From JBBCJM01 sp037190175 (lineage in GTDB: Bacteria; Pseudomonadota; Alphaproteobacteria; Rhodobacterales; Rhodobacteraceae): a stretch of DNA of 10,816 bases. The position numbers were made by a program, and so were the translations under genes. A model generated the notes under the pieces. That model did no database searches. It was given only the letters and a program-made list of their open reading frames with translations, and was not told where the DNA came from. Where the stretch lies: the NCBI GenBank assembly GCA_037190175.1, contig JBBCJM010000160.1:1-10816 (forward strand). The letters are read 5' to 3'. Positions 1 to 6,789 of this stretch are shown piece by piece; positions within the stretch are counted from its first letter, which is position 1; the number at the start of each line of letters is the position of its first letter.

Positions 1-1332
1 GCGGCCGAGGAAGGCGTCGAACCCCAGCTTGCCGGCGGCCAGGTCGGAAATGTCGAAGGTCTCGGCCAAGAGGCCCGTGGTCAGGATCACCTCCAGCCGG
101 TCGTGCGCCCCGGTGAAGGGGCCGCCGGCGACGAAGCTGAGCAGCCGGTACTCCGGGTCGCCGGGGTGCAGGCCGATGTGGGGGTACGGCACCTCGGCGC
201 CGTCCTTGTTGACGAAGGAGAGGGTGGACATCCGCCGCGGCACCACCGAGGCCAGTTCCGTCCAGCCGGCGATCTCGGCGCGGGCGGGGAAACGGTCGGG
301 GGTGTCGAGATCGCGCGACAGCGGCTTCACCTCCACCCGGTTCAGGCGGGAGCCTTCGGTCATCTTCTGGTTGATGAAGGCGTCGGTGCCCAGGATGACC
401 GAGGAGAACACCGCCACCTGCCCCACCCCCACGATCAGCGCCGAGAGGATCAGCAGCAGGAAGATCGGCCGGGTGAAGGCCTCGCGCAGCGCCTGCCGCA
501 GGATCTCCGGCACCGGCGCGCGGGGCAGCCAGCCCCAGAGGATCGCAGGCCCCGGTTCCGGCAGCCGCGGCTGCACGGGCGTGTCGGAGGGCGGCAGGTG
601 GGGCAGGTCGTCGGGCTCCGGCGGCGCGGCCAAGGGCTCGCGCTCCACCAGCCGGCCGCCCAGCAGTTCCAGCTGCCGCCCGGTGCCGTAGAAGGCCGCG
701 TCGTGGCTGACCACGATCACCGTATGGCCGGCGCGCTGCAGGTCGTGCAGCAGCGCCACCATCCCGGCCTTGAGGTCGGCGTGCAGGCTGGCGGTGGGCT
801 CGTCGGCCAGGATGATCGCCGGGCGGTTCACCATCGCCCGCATCACGCTGGCCCGCTGCCGCTGCCCGCCCGAGGCGTTGCGGGGCAGCTGGTCCAGGAT
901 GCCGCGCTCGCCCAGCTCGTCCTCGCGGAACATGGCGCGGGCGAGATCGTTGACCGTGGCCCGCCGCTGCGCCGCATCCAGCCGGGTCTGCACCCGCAGC
1001 GAGACGGCCACGTTCTCGCGCAGGTTCAGGTGGTCGAACAGCCGCCCCTCCTGAAAGATGAAGCCGATGTTGCGGCCGCGCAGCTCGTCCAGCATCCAGT
1101 CGGGCTGGCCCTGCACCCGCATCCCGCCGAAGCGGAACTCCCCTTCGAAGCCGGTGTCCAGCATCCCGAGGATCCGCAAGAGCGTGGTCTTGCCCGAGCC
1201 GCTCTCGCCGCGGATCACAGTGAAGCTGCCGGGCTCGATCTCCAGGTCGAGGCCGGAGAGGATGGTGACCTCCTCGCCGGTCCCGCTCTGGAAGCGCCGG
1301 GTGATCCCCCGCAGCGCGATGATGGACTCCAT
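1..1332 (-). CDS. MacB/LolD-type ABC transporter, fused ATPase-permease (3' end missing)
   Basis: This is an inner-membrane ABC transporter half with its ATPase fused ahead of the permease, as in MacB. The first 444 residues are visible and the frame runs off the window. The nucleotide-binding domain covers about residues 1-230: Walker A GESGSGKTT (42-50), Q-loop Gln94, signature ASGGQ (153-157, in place of LSGGQ), Walker B IILADEP (173-179) and switch His210. A proline-rich linker (about 234-262) leads to one hydrophobic segment (about 289-312), then the start of a large, probably periplasmic domain like the MacB core domain. The family couples ATP hydrolysis to mechanical work on periplasmic or outer-membrane substrates (lipoproteins, peptides, macrolides); the substrate here is unknown. 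The D-loop reads SLH where SALD is usual. It starts 13 bases after the vWA gene, with a G-rich stretch upstream, and probably shares its transcript. Confidence 0.88.
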   Translation of the reverse strand, partial: MESIIALRGITRRFQSGTGEEVTILSGLDLEIEPGSFTVIRGESGSGKTTLLRILGMLDTGFEGEFRFGGMRVQGQPDWMLDELRGRNIGFIFQEGRLFDHLNLRENVAVSLRVQTRLDAAQRRATVNDLARAMFREDELGERGILDQLPRNASGGQRQRASVMRAMVNRPAIILADEPTASLHADLKAGMVALLHDLQRAGHTVIVVSHDAAFYGTGRQLELLGGRLVEREPLAAPPEPDDLPHLPPSDTPVQPRLPEPGPAILWGWLPRAPVPEILRQALREAFTRPIFLLLILSALIVGVGQVAVFSSVILGTDAFINQKMTEGSRLNRVEVKPLSRDLDTPDRFPARAEIAGWTELASVVPRRMSTLSFVNKDGAEVPYPHIGLHPGDPEYRLLSFVAGGPFTGAHDRLEVILTTGLLAETFDISDLAAGKLGFDAFLGR

Positions 1333-1345
1333 TCCCGCCGCCCCC

Positions 1346-3217
1346 TCAGGGCAGCGCCGAGACCGGCATCCAGACCGAGGGCAGGCGGTCGAACTCGGCG
1401 AGGTTGGCTTCCAGATAGTAGTTCAGCCCCGTGGCCGCCTCCTGCAACCGCTTGGCGAAGGACAGCCGCTCGGCCGGGGTCAGCGCGTCGAGATAGGCGA
1501 GGTCGAAGTCCAGCAGCACCGAGCGGAACTGGATCCCCAGCCGCTTCTGCACCACCGACTGGATGGTCTCCGACGGATCGAACTCCTCCCCGGCGATCGC
1601 GGCCAGCGCCTGGCTGACCGCCTCGCGCATCGATTCGCCATCGGGGCTGACGGTGCCCAGGAGCGCATAGAGGTTGATCAGGTTCTGCAACGTCTCCTTC
1701 TCGATCTGGATCGTTGGCGCCAGCAGGTCGTTGTTCTCCAGCAGATACGCCTTGCGCACCAGCACCCCGCCCGAACCCATCTCGATGTTGAAGTCGATGC
1801 CGGCGGTGCGCAGCCGCTCGATCAGCTCGCCGTCCATCACCTCCAAGGGGATGGTGGGAAAGCCGTTCAGGTCGAAGGCCATCCGGCCGATGGTCTCGCG
1901 CCCCTTCTCCACCTTCACCGCCACCTCGGCATTGGTGGCGCGGATCAGGGCGTCGGCGATCTCCTTCTCCTTCAGCCCGGCGTTCCAGCGGATGAAGGCG
2001 CCGCCGGGCACGTTGTTCGCCATGGTCTCCAGCACATGGACGAGGTTCGGCCCCTCCTTGGGCCCGGCCTGCACGGTGATGACGGGGATCGACTTCTCCA
2101 GCGCCGCGCGGGCCACGCCGGCCACGTCCAGCCCCTGCGGCACCCGGCCGGCGCGGTCCAGCGAGCCGATGGTGCGCGGGTGCGCGTCGTCGTTCAGCAC
2201 CGCGACCACGATCTGCGCGCCGGGCACCCCCTGCTCGCCCGACCATTTGTAGAAGTTGAGCCCGTAGTAGATCGCATCCAGCACCGGCTCGGCCGCGTCG
2301 CCCCCGCCCGACATCAGCGAGGCCGCCTTGCGCAGGGCCTCGGCCGCCTCGTTCAGCGGCAGGGGCGGGATTTCGACCAGCCGTTCCTCGTCCTCGGCGT
2401 CGCGGTAGAACAGGATGCCCATGCGCGAGTTTTCCACCACCTGCGCGTCCAGCCCCTTCAGCGCCGCGCCGATGGCCTCGGCGGTCTCCAGCGCGAAGGT
2501 GTCCATGGATCCGGTGGCGTCGAACACCAAGAGGATCGTGGCCGAGGTCAGCGCCCGGCGCACGGTCTCGGCGGTCTCGTCGGCATTGCCCGCGCCCTCG
2601 GCCCCGGTCACCACCAGCCGGTCGTCGGGGGTCAGCGCGGCGGGGATCAGCGCGTTGAACACCCGTTTCTCTCCGGTCTTGCCCACCCGCCGCACGTCCG
2701 AGCCCAGCACCGGATAGGGCCGGGTCTCGCGCGCCCGGGCCAGCGTGGCCGTCAGGTTCTCGCGGAAGGCCGGGGGATGGGCCTTGATGTTCAGCGTCTC
2801 GAGGTACTGGGCCAGCACCCGCTCGTCGTCCCAGGCCACGATCTCGTTGCGCTCGGCCATGAAGGCCACGTCCGAGAAGTTCAGCGCCTCGCGCGTGTTC
2901 CAGATGAAGACCTGATCGGCGCGGACATAGCCGGTATTGCCGGCCTCGGCCTCCGCCACGGTCAGCGCCTGCGCGTCGGTGATGCGGTAGAAATCCCCCT
3001 CCTCGCAGATCACGAAATAGGGCCGCATCAGCTCCAGCCGGTATTCCTCCACGGTGCCGGTGGCATCCGCATAGGCCGCGATCCGGTCCGAGCCCGCGAT
3101 GATCTTCAGCACGAAACCCGCCTCGGTCTTGGCCATCTCGGCCGAGGTGCAGGCGAAGGCGGCGGGCGCGGAGAGCGCGCAGGCAAAGGCAATCGATGAA
3201 ATGAACTTGAATCGCAT
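1346..3217 (-). CDS. Secreted SH3-like / vWA-domain protein
   Basis: A 623-residue exported protein. The start at 3217 is chosen over an ATG at 3229 because GGAG lies six bases upstream of it. A signal peptide (1-22) ends AFA before a Cys, but there is no proper lipobox, so a soluble periplasmic product is more likely than a lipoprotein. Residues about 36-105 look like a bacterial SH3 fold, ending in GYVRADQVFIWNTRE. The vWA domain covers about 224-410: the metal-site motif is DATGS (Asp233, Thr235, Ser237), GGGD (304-307) carries a further likely ligand, and LNDD (341-344) ends a core strand. The remaining 200 residues are mixed alpha/beta and unrecognised. vWA domains with an intact metal site usually bind partner proteins. 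As first gene of the pair with the ABC transporter, I infer it is the periplasmic partner of that pump. Function unknown. Confidence 0.88.
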   Translation of the reverse strand: MRFKFISSIAFACALSAPAAFACTSAEMAKTEAGFVLKIIAGSDRIAAYADATGTVEEYRLELMRPYFVICEEGDFYRITDAQALTVAEAEAGNTGYVRADQVFIWNTREALNFSDVAFMAERNEIVAWDDERVLAQYLETLNIKAHPPAFRENLTATLARARETRPYPVLGSDVRRVGKTGEKRVFNALIPAALTPDDRLVVTGAEGAGNADETAETVRRALTSATILLVFDATGSMDTFALETAEAIGAALKGLDAQVVENSRMGILFYRDAEDEERLVEIPPLPLNEAAEALRKAASLMSGGGDAAEPVLDAIYYGLNFYKWSGEQGVPGAQIVVAVLNDDAHPRTIGSLDRAGRVPQGLDVAGVARAALEKSIPVITVQAGPKEGPNLVHVLETMANNVPGGAFIRWNAGLKEKEIADALIRATNAEVAVKVEKGRETIGRMAFDLNGFPTIPLEVMDGELIERLRTAGIDFNIEMGSGGVLVRKAYLLENNDLLAPTIQIEKETLQNLINLYALLGTVSPDGESMREAVSQALAAIAGEEFDPSETIQSVVQKRLGIQFRSVLLDFDLAYLDALTPAERLSFAKRLQEAATGLNYYLEANLAEFDRLPSVWMPVSALP

Positions 3218-3298
3218 GGCAATCTCCATAACGCTTTCGGGGCCAAGGGTGCGGCGCGGCGCACGATTCTGTCAATCTGGTCCTTGGGCCGGCGCGTG
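3218..3298. promoter_or_regulatory. Divergent promoter region between the two envelope gene pairs
   Basis: About 80 bases separate the divergent starts, so promoters for both pairs must lie here or inside the opposing 5' ends. On the minus strand a perfect TTGACA is seen at 3275-3270, but no convincing -10 hexamer follows at 16-18 bases. No clear promoter is seen for the rightward pair. The shared region suggests co-regulation, which is inferred. Confidence 0.35.
3224..3227 (-). promoter_or_regulatory. Ribosome binding site that sets the vWA gene start
   Basis: GGAG read on the minus strand lies six bases before the ATG at 3217 and overlaps the codons after the alternative ATG at 3229. It supports the shorter protein beginning MRFKFISS, which has a standard signal peptide start. 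Confidence 0.6.
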
Positions 3299-4585
3299 AT
3301 GGGCGGCCAGGTGAAGCGGATCCTTCCGATAGGTTTCAGGTCGATATTCCAGTGGCTTGCGGCGCTGTCTTGCAGTGCCGTCGCCGCCATGGCGCAGGAG
3401 GCCGCGCCCGCCCATACCATCGCCTGGACCGCGGGCGGCTGCGAGATCGTGCTGGTGCCCGCCGCCACCCGCGGGGCGGAGGCGCCGCGGCTGCGGCTGA
3501 CCGCCAGCGGCAGCCTGCCCGAGGCGAGGATCGAGATCGGGCTGATCCTGCCGCCGGGCGCCGCGAACCCCGAGTTCGTGGCCGAGGCCGCCCGCAGCCC
3601 CTTCGTGCCCGCCGGGCCGGGCGGGATGGCGCAGGTGATGACCTCGCGGTTCTGGGTCGACGTGCTGCGGCTGGACCAGCAGGGCCGGCCGTTCTGGATC
3701 ACCGCCCGAACCGCCGCCGGCGGCTGGATCAGTTCGCGCTATGACGGGCTCTCGCCGCGGATGCTGATCCAGCTGGTCGAACGCTCCTGCGGGCTGGAGC
3801 TACGGGGTGGCAGCCCGCTCGACGCGCTCGCCCTCTGGCCGCTGCCCGGCGCCTCGGAGGCCGCGGCGCAGGCGGCCGAGGCGGCGCTGCGCCTGCGCCC
3901 CGACCAGCGGCTGCATATCCGCTGGGTGCTGCATTCGCTCTATGCCGACCCCGCCGCCGAGCCCGGCGACAGCCCCGAGCTCACCGAGCAGGACCGCGGC
4001 TTCGTCGCCCGCTTCCGGGTGCAGAACGGGCTGGCCGAAAGCCGCTGGCTGGACGAGGACACCGCGCTGCGCCTGTTGCGCAGCCCTTTCCAGCCGCGCG
4101 ACCCGCCGCTGGGGGCCATCGGCACCGTGGTGACGACCAGCCGCGACTGGATCACCCTGATCTCGCGCGACGGCGAGTTCTGCCATGCGGTCAGCCTGGC
4201 CGTGGCGCAGACCGGCTTCAATCTCTACCGCAAGCCGCGGATCCAGTTCGGCGCGCGGCGCGGGCGCAGCGATGCCAACCTGCAGATCGACCTCCTGCTG
4301 CCCAACCTGCTGGACCCCGCCCGCCCGGTCTCGGCGCTGGTCGACGGGCGGCGGATCGAGCTTGCCATCCGCGACGACGCCCTGCGCCCGGTGATGCTGA
4401 GCGACGGGGCCGATACCGCGGTCATGCGGGCGATCCGGCTGGGGCGCGAGATCGTGATCCAGGGCACCGCGCGCGACACCGGCCGGCCCGCCAGCGCCAC
4501 CTTCAGCGCCGCCGGATTCTCGGCCGCCTTCGACACCATGGCGCAGATCTGCGGGCGCAGCGGGCTGGGGGTGTGGTTCCAGTGA
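3299..4585 (+). CDS. Exported protein with two IalB-like halves and a peptidoglycan-binding-like middle
   Basis: A 428-residue product from the ATG at 3299. The start is uncertain: TTG 3284 and GTG 3311 are in frame and none has a clear ribosome site. A hydrophobic segment (about 10-31) ending AMA before QEA is a good signal peptide. Residues about 42-166 and 280-418 seem to be two copies of one beta-rich module. Each starts near a Cys, has an I-[ED]-[IL]-x-L-[IL]-LP strand (78-85; 329-335), and ends in a helix plus Cys (LVERSC; MAQIC). The second copy's GFSAAFDTMAQIC resembles the C-terminus of the invasion-associated locus B (IalB) family. Between them, about 190-262 with FVARFRVQNGL and LDEDTALRLL resembles a degenerate peptidoglycan-binding helical domain. 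Domain names are by eye. A GTGA overlap joins it to the next gene. Role unknown, probably periplasmic. Confidence 0.8.
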   Translation: MGGQVKRILPIGFRSIFQWLAALSCSAVAAMAQEAAPAHTIAWTAGGCEIVLVPAATRGAEAPRLRLTASGSLPEARIEIGLILPPGAANPEFVAEAARSPFVPAGPGGMAQVMTSRFWVDVLRLDQQGRPFWITARTAAGGWISSRYDGLSPRMLIQLVERSCGLELRGGSPLDALALWPLPGASEAAAQAAEAALRLRPDQRLHIRWVLHSLYADPAAEPGDSPELTEQDRGFVARFRVQNGLAESRWLDEDTALRLLRSPFQPRDPPLGAIGTVVTTSRDWITLISRDGEFCHAVSLAVAQTGFNLYRKPRIQFGARRGRSDANLQIDLLLPNLLDPARPVSALVDGRRIELAIRDDALRPVMLSDGADTAVMRAIRLGREIVIQGTARDTGRPASATFSAAGFSAAFDTMAQICGRSGLGVWFQ

Positions 4586-5874
4586 GATGGTGGCCGATCC
4601 TCTGCCTGCTGGCCGCCCCCCTGGGGGCCGAGGAGATGGCCTTCGCCAAGTTCGGCCCCCTGCCCCGCTATGCCGAGCCCGCCGGCCGGCCGGAGGGCGC
4701 CTTGCCGGTGGAGCCCGGCGCGGCCTATCCGGTCGCCGGGCGCGAGGGCGGCTTCGTCGCGCTCGACCATCCCGAGGGGCGGGCCTGGGTGCGGCTGGGC
4801 GACGTGTTCCTGACCGACCGCCCGCAGCGCGTCGCCGCCGGCCCGGGCTATGCGGTCGCCGAGCGGCAGCGCCTGCGCTTCTGGTCCTCGCACGCCCGGC
4901 TGGCGGCCTTCCTGTCGCAGGGCGATGCGCGGGCCAATGCGGCGGAGTTCGAGGAGATCCCCGACCCCGGCGCGCCGCAGGGGTTCCTGGCCTATGCGGT
5001 CGACCATGTGGACCTGCGCGGCCGCCGCCCCACCACCATGGCCGCGTTGCTGGTCCCGGTCGGCGCCGCGCATCATGCGGGGTTCGAGCGGCTGCGCGGC
5101 ACCTCGGGCGCGCTGGTGGACATCCAGCTGCTGGTCGACGTGTCCGCCGACGTGCGCGGCTTCACCGAGGCCGGGCTGCCCGACCTGATCGCCGAACTGC
5201 GCCGCCGGCTGGGCGGCAGCCCCAACCGCATCACTCTCACCCTGGGCTATTTCGCCGCCGGCCTGCCGATGCCCGGGGCGCGGCCGGGCTCGCTGACCCC
5301 GGACGCTCCGCCACGGCTGGGCGGGATGCCGGCCACCGATGCCACCTCGCGCCCCCGCCCGGCGCTGGAGGCGCTGCACGCCGCCGCCGCCCGGGTGCCC
5401 GAGGAAGCCGCGGCGGCGGCCATCGTGCTCTGGACCGGGCAGGACATCGGCGACGAGGCGCGGGTGGCCCGCGCCGCGGCCCCGGTCACGCTGGACGCCC
5501 CGGCGCTCGCGGTGCCGCCGCAGCTGGCGCTGCTGCTGGCCGAGGCGGGGCCGGAGCCGGCCGGGGATCTCGCCCGCCTCGCCGAGGCCCTGCCAGAGGG
5601 GGCGGCGCGGATCGTGCCCTTCGGCCCGGGCCAGCCGGCCGAGCTGGCCCGGATGATCGCCGAGACGCTGACCCGCCGCCCGGTGCAGCCCATCGCCGAT
5701 ACACGCCTGAGCGCGCTCTGCGACGGCGGCGGGCTCTGCCTGGTCCCGGTCGGCGCCAGCACCGCCACCCCCCTGCCGCCGCCCCCCGCGGTGCCCGAGG
5801 GCGCGGCGGCGCCGGAGTGGTACGGGGTGCTCTTGTGGACCGTGGTGGACGGCCTGATCCTGCGGCTGGACTGA
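4582..5874 (+). CDS. Exported SH3-like / degenerate vWA-like protein
   Basis: A 430-residue product. The GTG at 4582 is preferred because it overlaps the previous stop as GTGA; a GTG at 4573 would add three residues. A short signal peptide (about 1-16, ending PLGA before EE) is followed by an SH3-like stretch (about 40-82, with GGFVAL and RAWVRLGDVF). Residues about 176-370 look like a vWA fold: strand plus metal motif IQLLVDVSAD (181-190), then strand ITLTLGYFAAG (217-227) and strand IVLWTGQD (281-288). The motif has Asp186 and Ser188 but Asp190 where Ser is expected, and no clear downstream ligand, so metal binding may be lost. A proline-rich stretch (398-405) precedes the C-terminus. The layout parallels the vWA protein across the divergent promoter, so the two may be distant paralogues or partners. 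Its stop lies one base from that of the opposing gene. Confidence 0.82.
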   Translation: MRWWPILCLLAAPLGAEEMAFAKFGPLPRYAEPAGRPEGALPVEPGAAYPVAGREGGFVALDHPEGRAWVRLGDVFLTDRPQRVAAGPGYAVAERQRLRFWSSHARLAAFLSQGDARANAAEFEEIPDPGAPQGFLAYAVDHVDLRGRRPTTMAALLVPVGAAHHAGFERLRGTSGALVDIQLLVDVSADVRGFTEAGLPDLIAELRRRLGGSPNRITLTLGYFAAGLPMPGARPGSLTPDAPPRLGGMPATDATSRPRPALEALHAAAARVPEEAAAAAIVLWTGQDIGDEARVARAAAPVTLDAPALAVPPQLALLLAEAGPEPAGDLARLAEALPEGAARIVPFGPGQPAELARMIAETLTRRPVQPIADTRLSALCDGGGLCLVPVGASTATPLPPPPAVPEGAAAPEWYGVLLWTVVDGLILRLD

Positions 5875-5875
5875 G

Positions 5876-6658
5876 CTATCTGCCCGCGCCCAGCAGCTGT
5901 TTCAGCATGGCGAGCGCCTGGCCGGCCTTCTTCAGGTCGCGGTCCAGCTCGGTGGCGAACATCCCCGCCACGGTGCGGATCTTGGCGGCCAGCGGCCCGC
6001 CACCCTCCAGCGCCGTTTCAAGATCGTCCTGCAAGGCATTGTATTCGCTTTTCAGACCGGCGCGCAGCGCCCCCTGGTCCGCCTGCGCAATGGTGCCCAG
6101 CGTGTCCAGCCCGCGCTCCACCGTCTCGACCAGTGCCGCGGCCTTGTCGAGGTCGCCGGCGGCGATCTCGGCCGCCGCCGCCTTCACCGCCGCGGCAAGC
6201 TTGTCGGCGCCCGCCAGGGCATGGTCCGCCGCCGCCTTCACCCGCGGCGCCACCGCCTTCAGCCGCGCGGTCAGCTCCGCCGCCGGGTCGGGCGGCGGAT
6301 CCTCGCCCTCGCCGTCCAGCCGCTCGCCGTTCGGCAGCGAGATCTCCATCCGCACCGTCACCCCGAGCGTATCGAAATATCGCCGCGCCTGCCGGGGCAG
6401 GCCCGCGGGCACCTCGTCGGCCCAGGCCTGCAGGTAGAAACAGCCCGCGTCCGCCGTCATCACCCCCTTGACCGCCGGCCCCTGCCCGCCCTTGCGCGCG
6501 CAGGCGGCCTCCAGCTGGTCGGGCTGCCGGGTGCGGTGCGCCTCGATCGCCACGCCCTCGCCGGCCCGCATCAGCGCGAAATAGTGCGGGGCCTCGCGGG
6601 TGGCGTCCAGCAGGGCCTGGAACTGCCTGGCCATGGCGGCCTGGTCGGAATCGGGCAT
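5876..6658 (-). CDS. Hypothetical helical protein, 260 residues
   Basis: I do not recognise this protein. The start at 6658 (MPDSDQAAMARQF) is chosen because the upstream extension to 6718 is arginine-rich and unlike the rest, and a weak GGGA lies seven bases before this ATG. There is no signal peptide or membrane segment, so it is probably cytoplasmic. Residues about 8-115 look like a compact alpha/beta domain (with GVMTADAGCFYLQAW and VTVRMEISLPNGE). After an acidic, proline-rich linker (116-126) comes a long alanine-rich helical part (127-255) with coiled-coil character. It follows aroB on the same strand after 131 bases, so it may be read through from aroKB or have its own promoter. The sequence gives no functional clue; a scaffold or adaptor is possible. 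Confidence 0.75.
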   Translation of the reverse strand: MPDSDQAAMARQFQALLDATREAPHYFALMRAGEGVAIEAHRTRQPDQLEAACARKGGQGPAVKGVMTADAGCFYLQAWADEVPAGLPRQARRYFDTLGVTVRMEISLPNGERLDGEGEDPPPDPAAELTARLKAVAPRVKAAADHALAGADKLAAAVKAAAAEIAAGDLDKAAALVETVERGLDTLGTIAQADQGALRAGLKSEYNALQDDLETALEGGGPLAAKIRTVAGMFATELDRDLKKAGQALAMLKQLLGAGR

Positions 6659-6789
6659 GACAGTCCCATGCGGAAAGAGCCGTGAAAAGCACAGGCGAAT
6701 GCGGGCACGATGCCGCAACCGCCCGAGTCGCGCAACCTGCGAGGGGAAGTTGAGGCGTCATCTCAACAGCGAGACGCAACGCCTTGCAT
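6659..6789. other. Intergenic region downstream of aroB with a small hairpin
   Basis: This 131-base gap holds an inverted repeat, GTTGAG (6749-6754) and CTCAAC (6762-6767), with a 7-base loop. A second, overlapping pairing is possible between GCGTC (6755-6759) and GACGC (6773-6777), so the two would exclude each other. On the minus strand the first hairpin follows the aroB stop by about 22 bases but only TTCCCC follows it, so it is a poor intrinsic terminator. I see no clear promoter for the 260-residue gene. Confidence 0.3.

Noticed and set aside
103..3199. Long plus-strand open frames (up to about 700 codons) opposite the ABC transporter and vWA genes
   Set aside because: They are Arg-, His- and Pro-rich antisense frames produced by GC-biased third positions, with no signal peptide, domain or ribosome site, and the minus-strand genes have clear motifs.
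1346..3217. Lipoprotein reading of the vWA protein because of the Cys after AFA
   Set aside because: The -3 position is Ala and -2 is Phe, not a lipobox; a standard signal peptidase I site fits equally or better.
3299..5874. Toxin-antitoxin or anti-phage pair
   Set aside because: Both products have signal peptides and no nuclease, protease or nucleotide-signalling motif was seen.
5860..5895. Intrinsic terminator between the convergent genes
   Set aside because: Only one base separates the stops and no GC stem with a T-tract is seen in either direction.
4587..6437. A 616-codon plus-strand frame crossing the convergent junction
   Set aside because: Its translation is Arg/Gly/Pro-rich in one half and Ser/Ala-rich in the other, in the wrong frame to the two supported genes.
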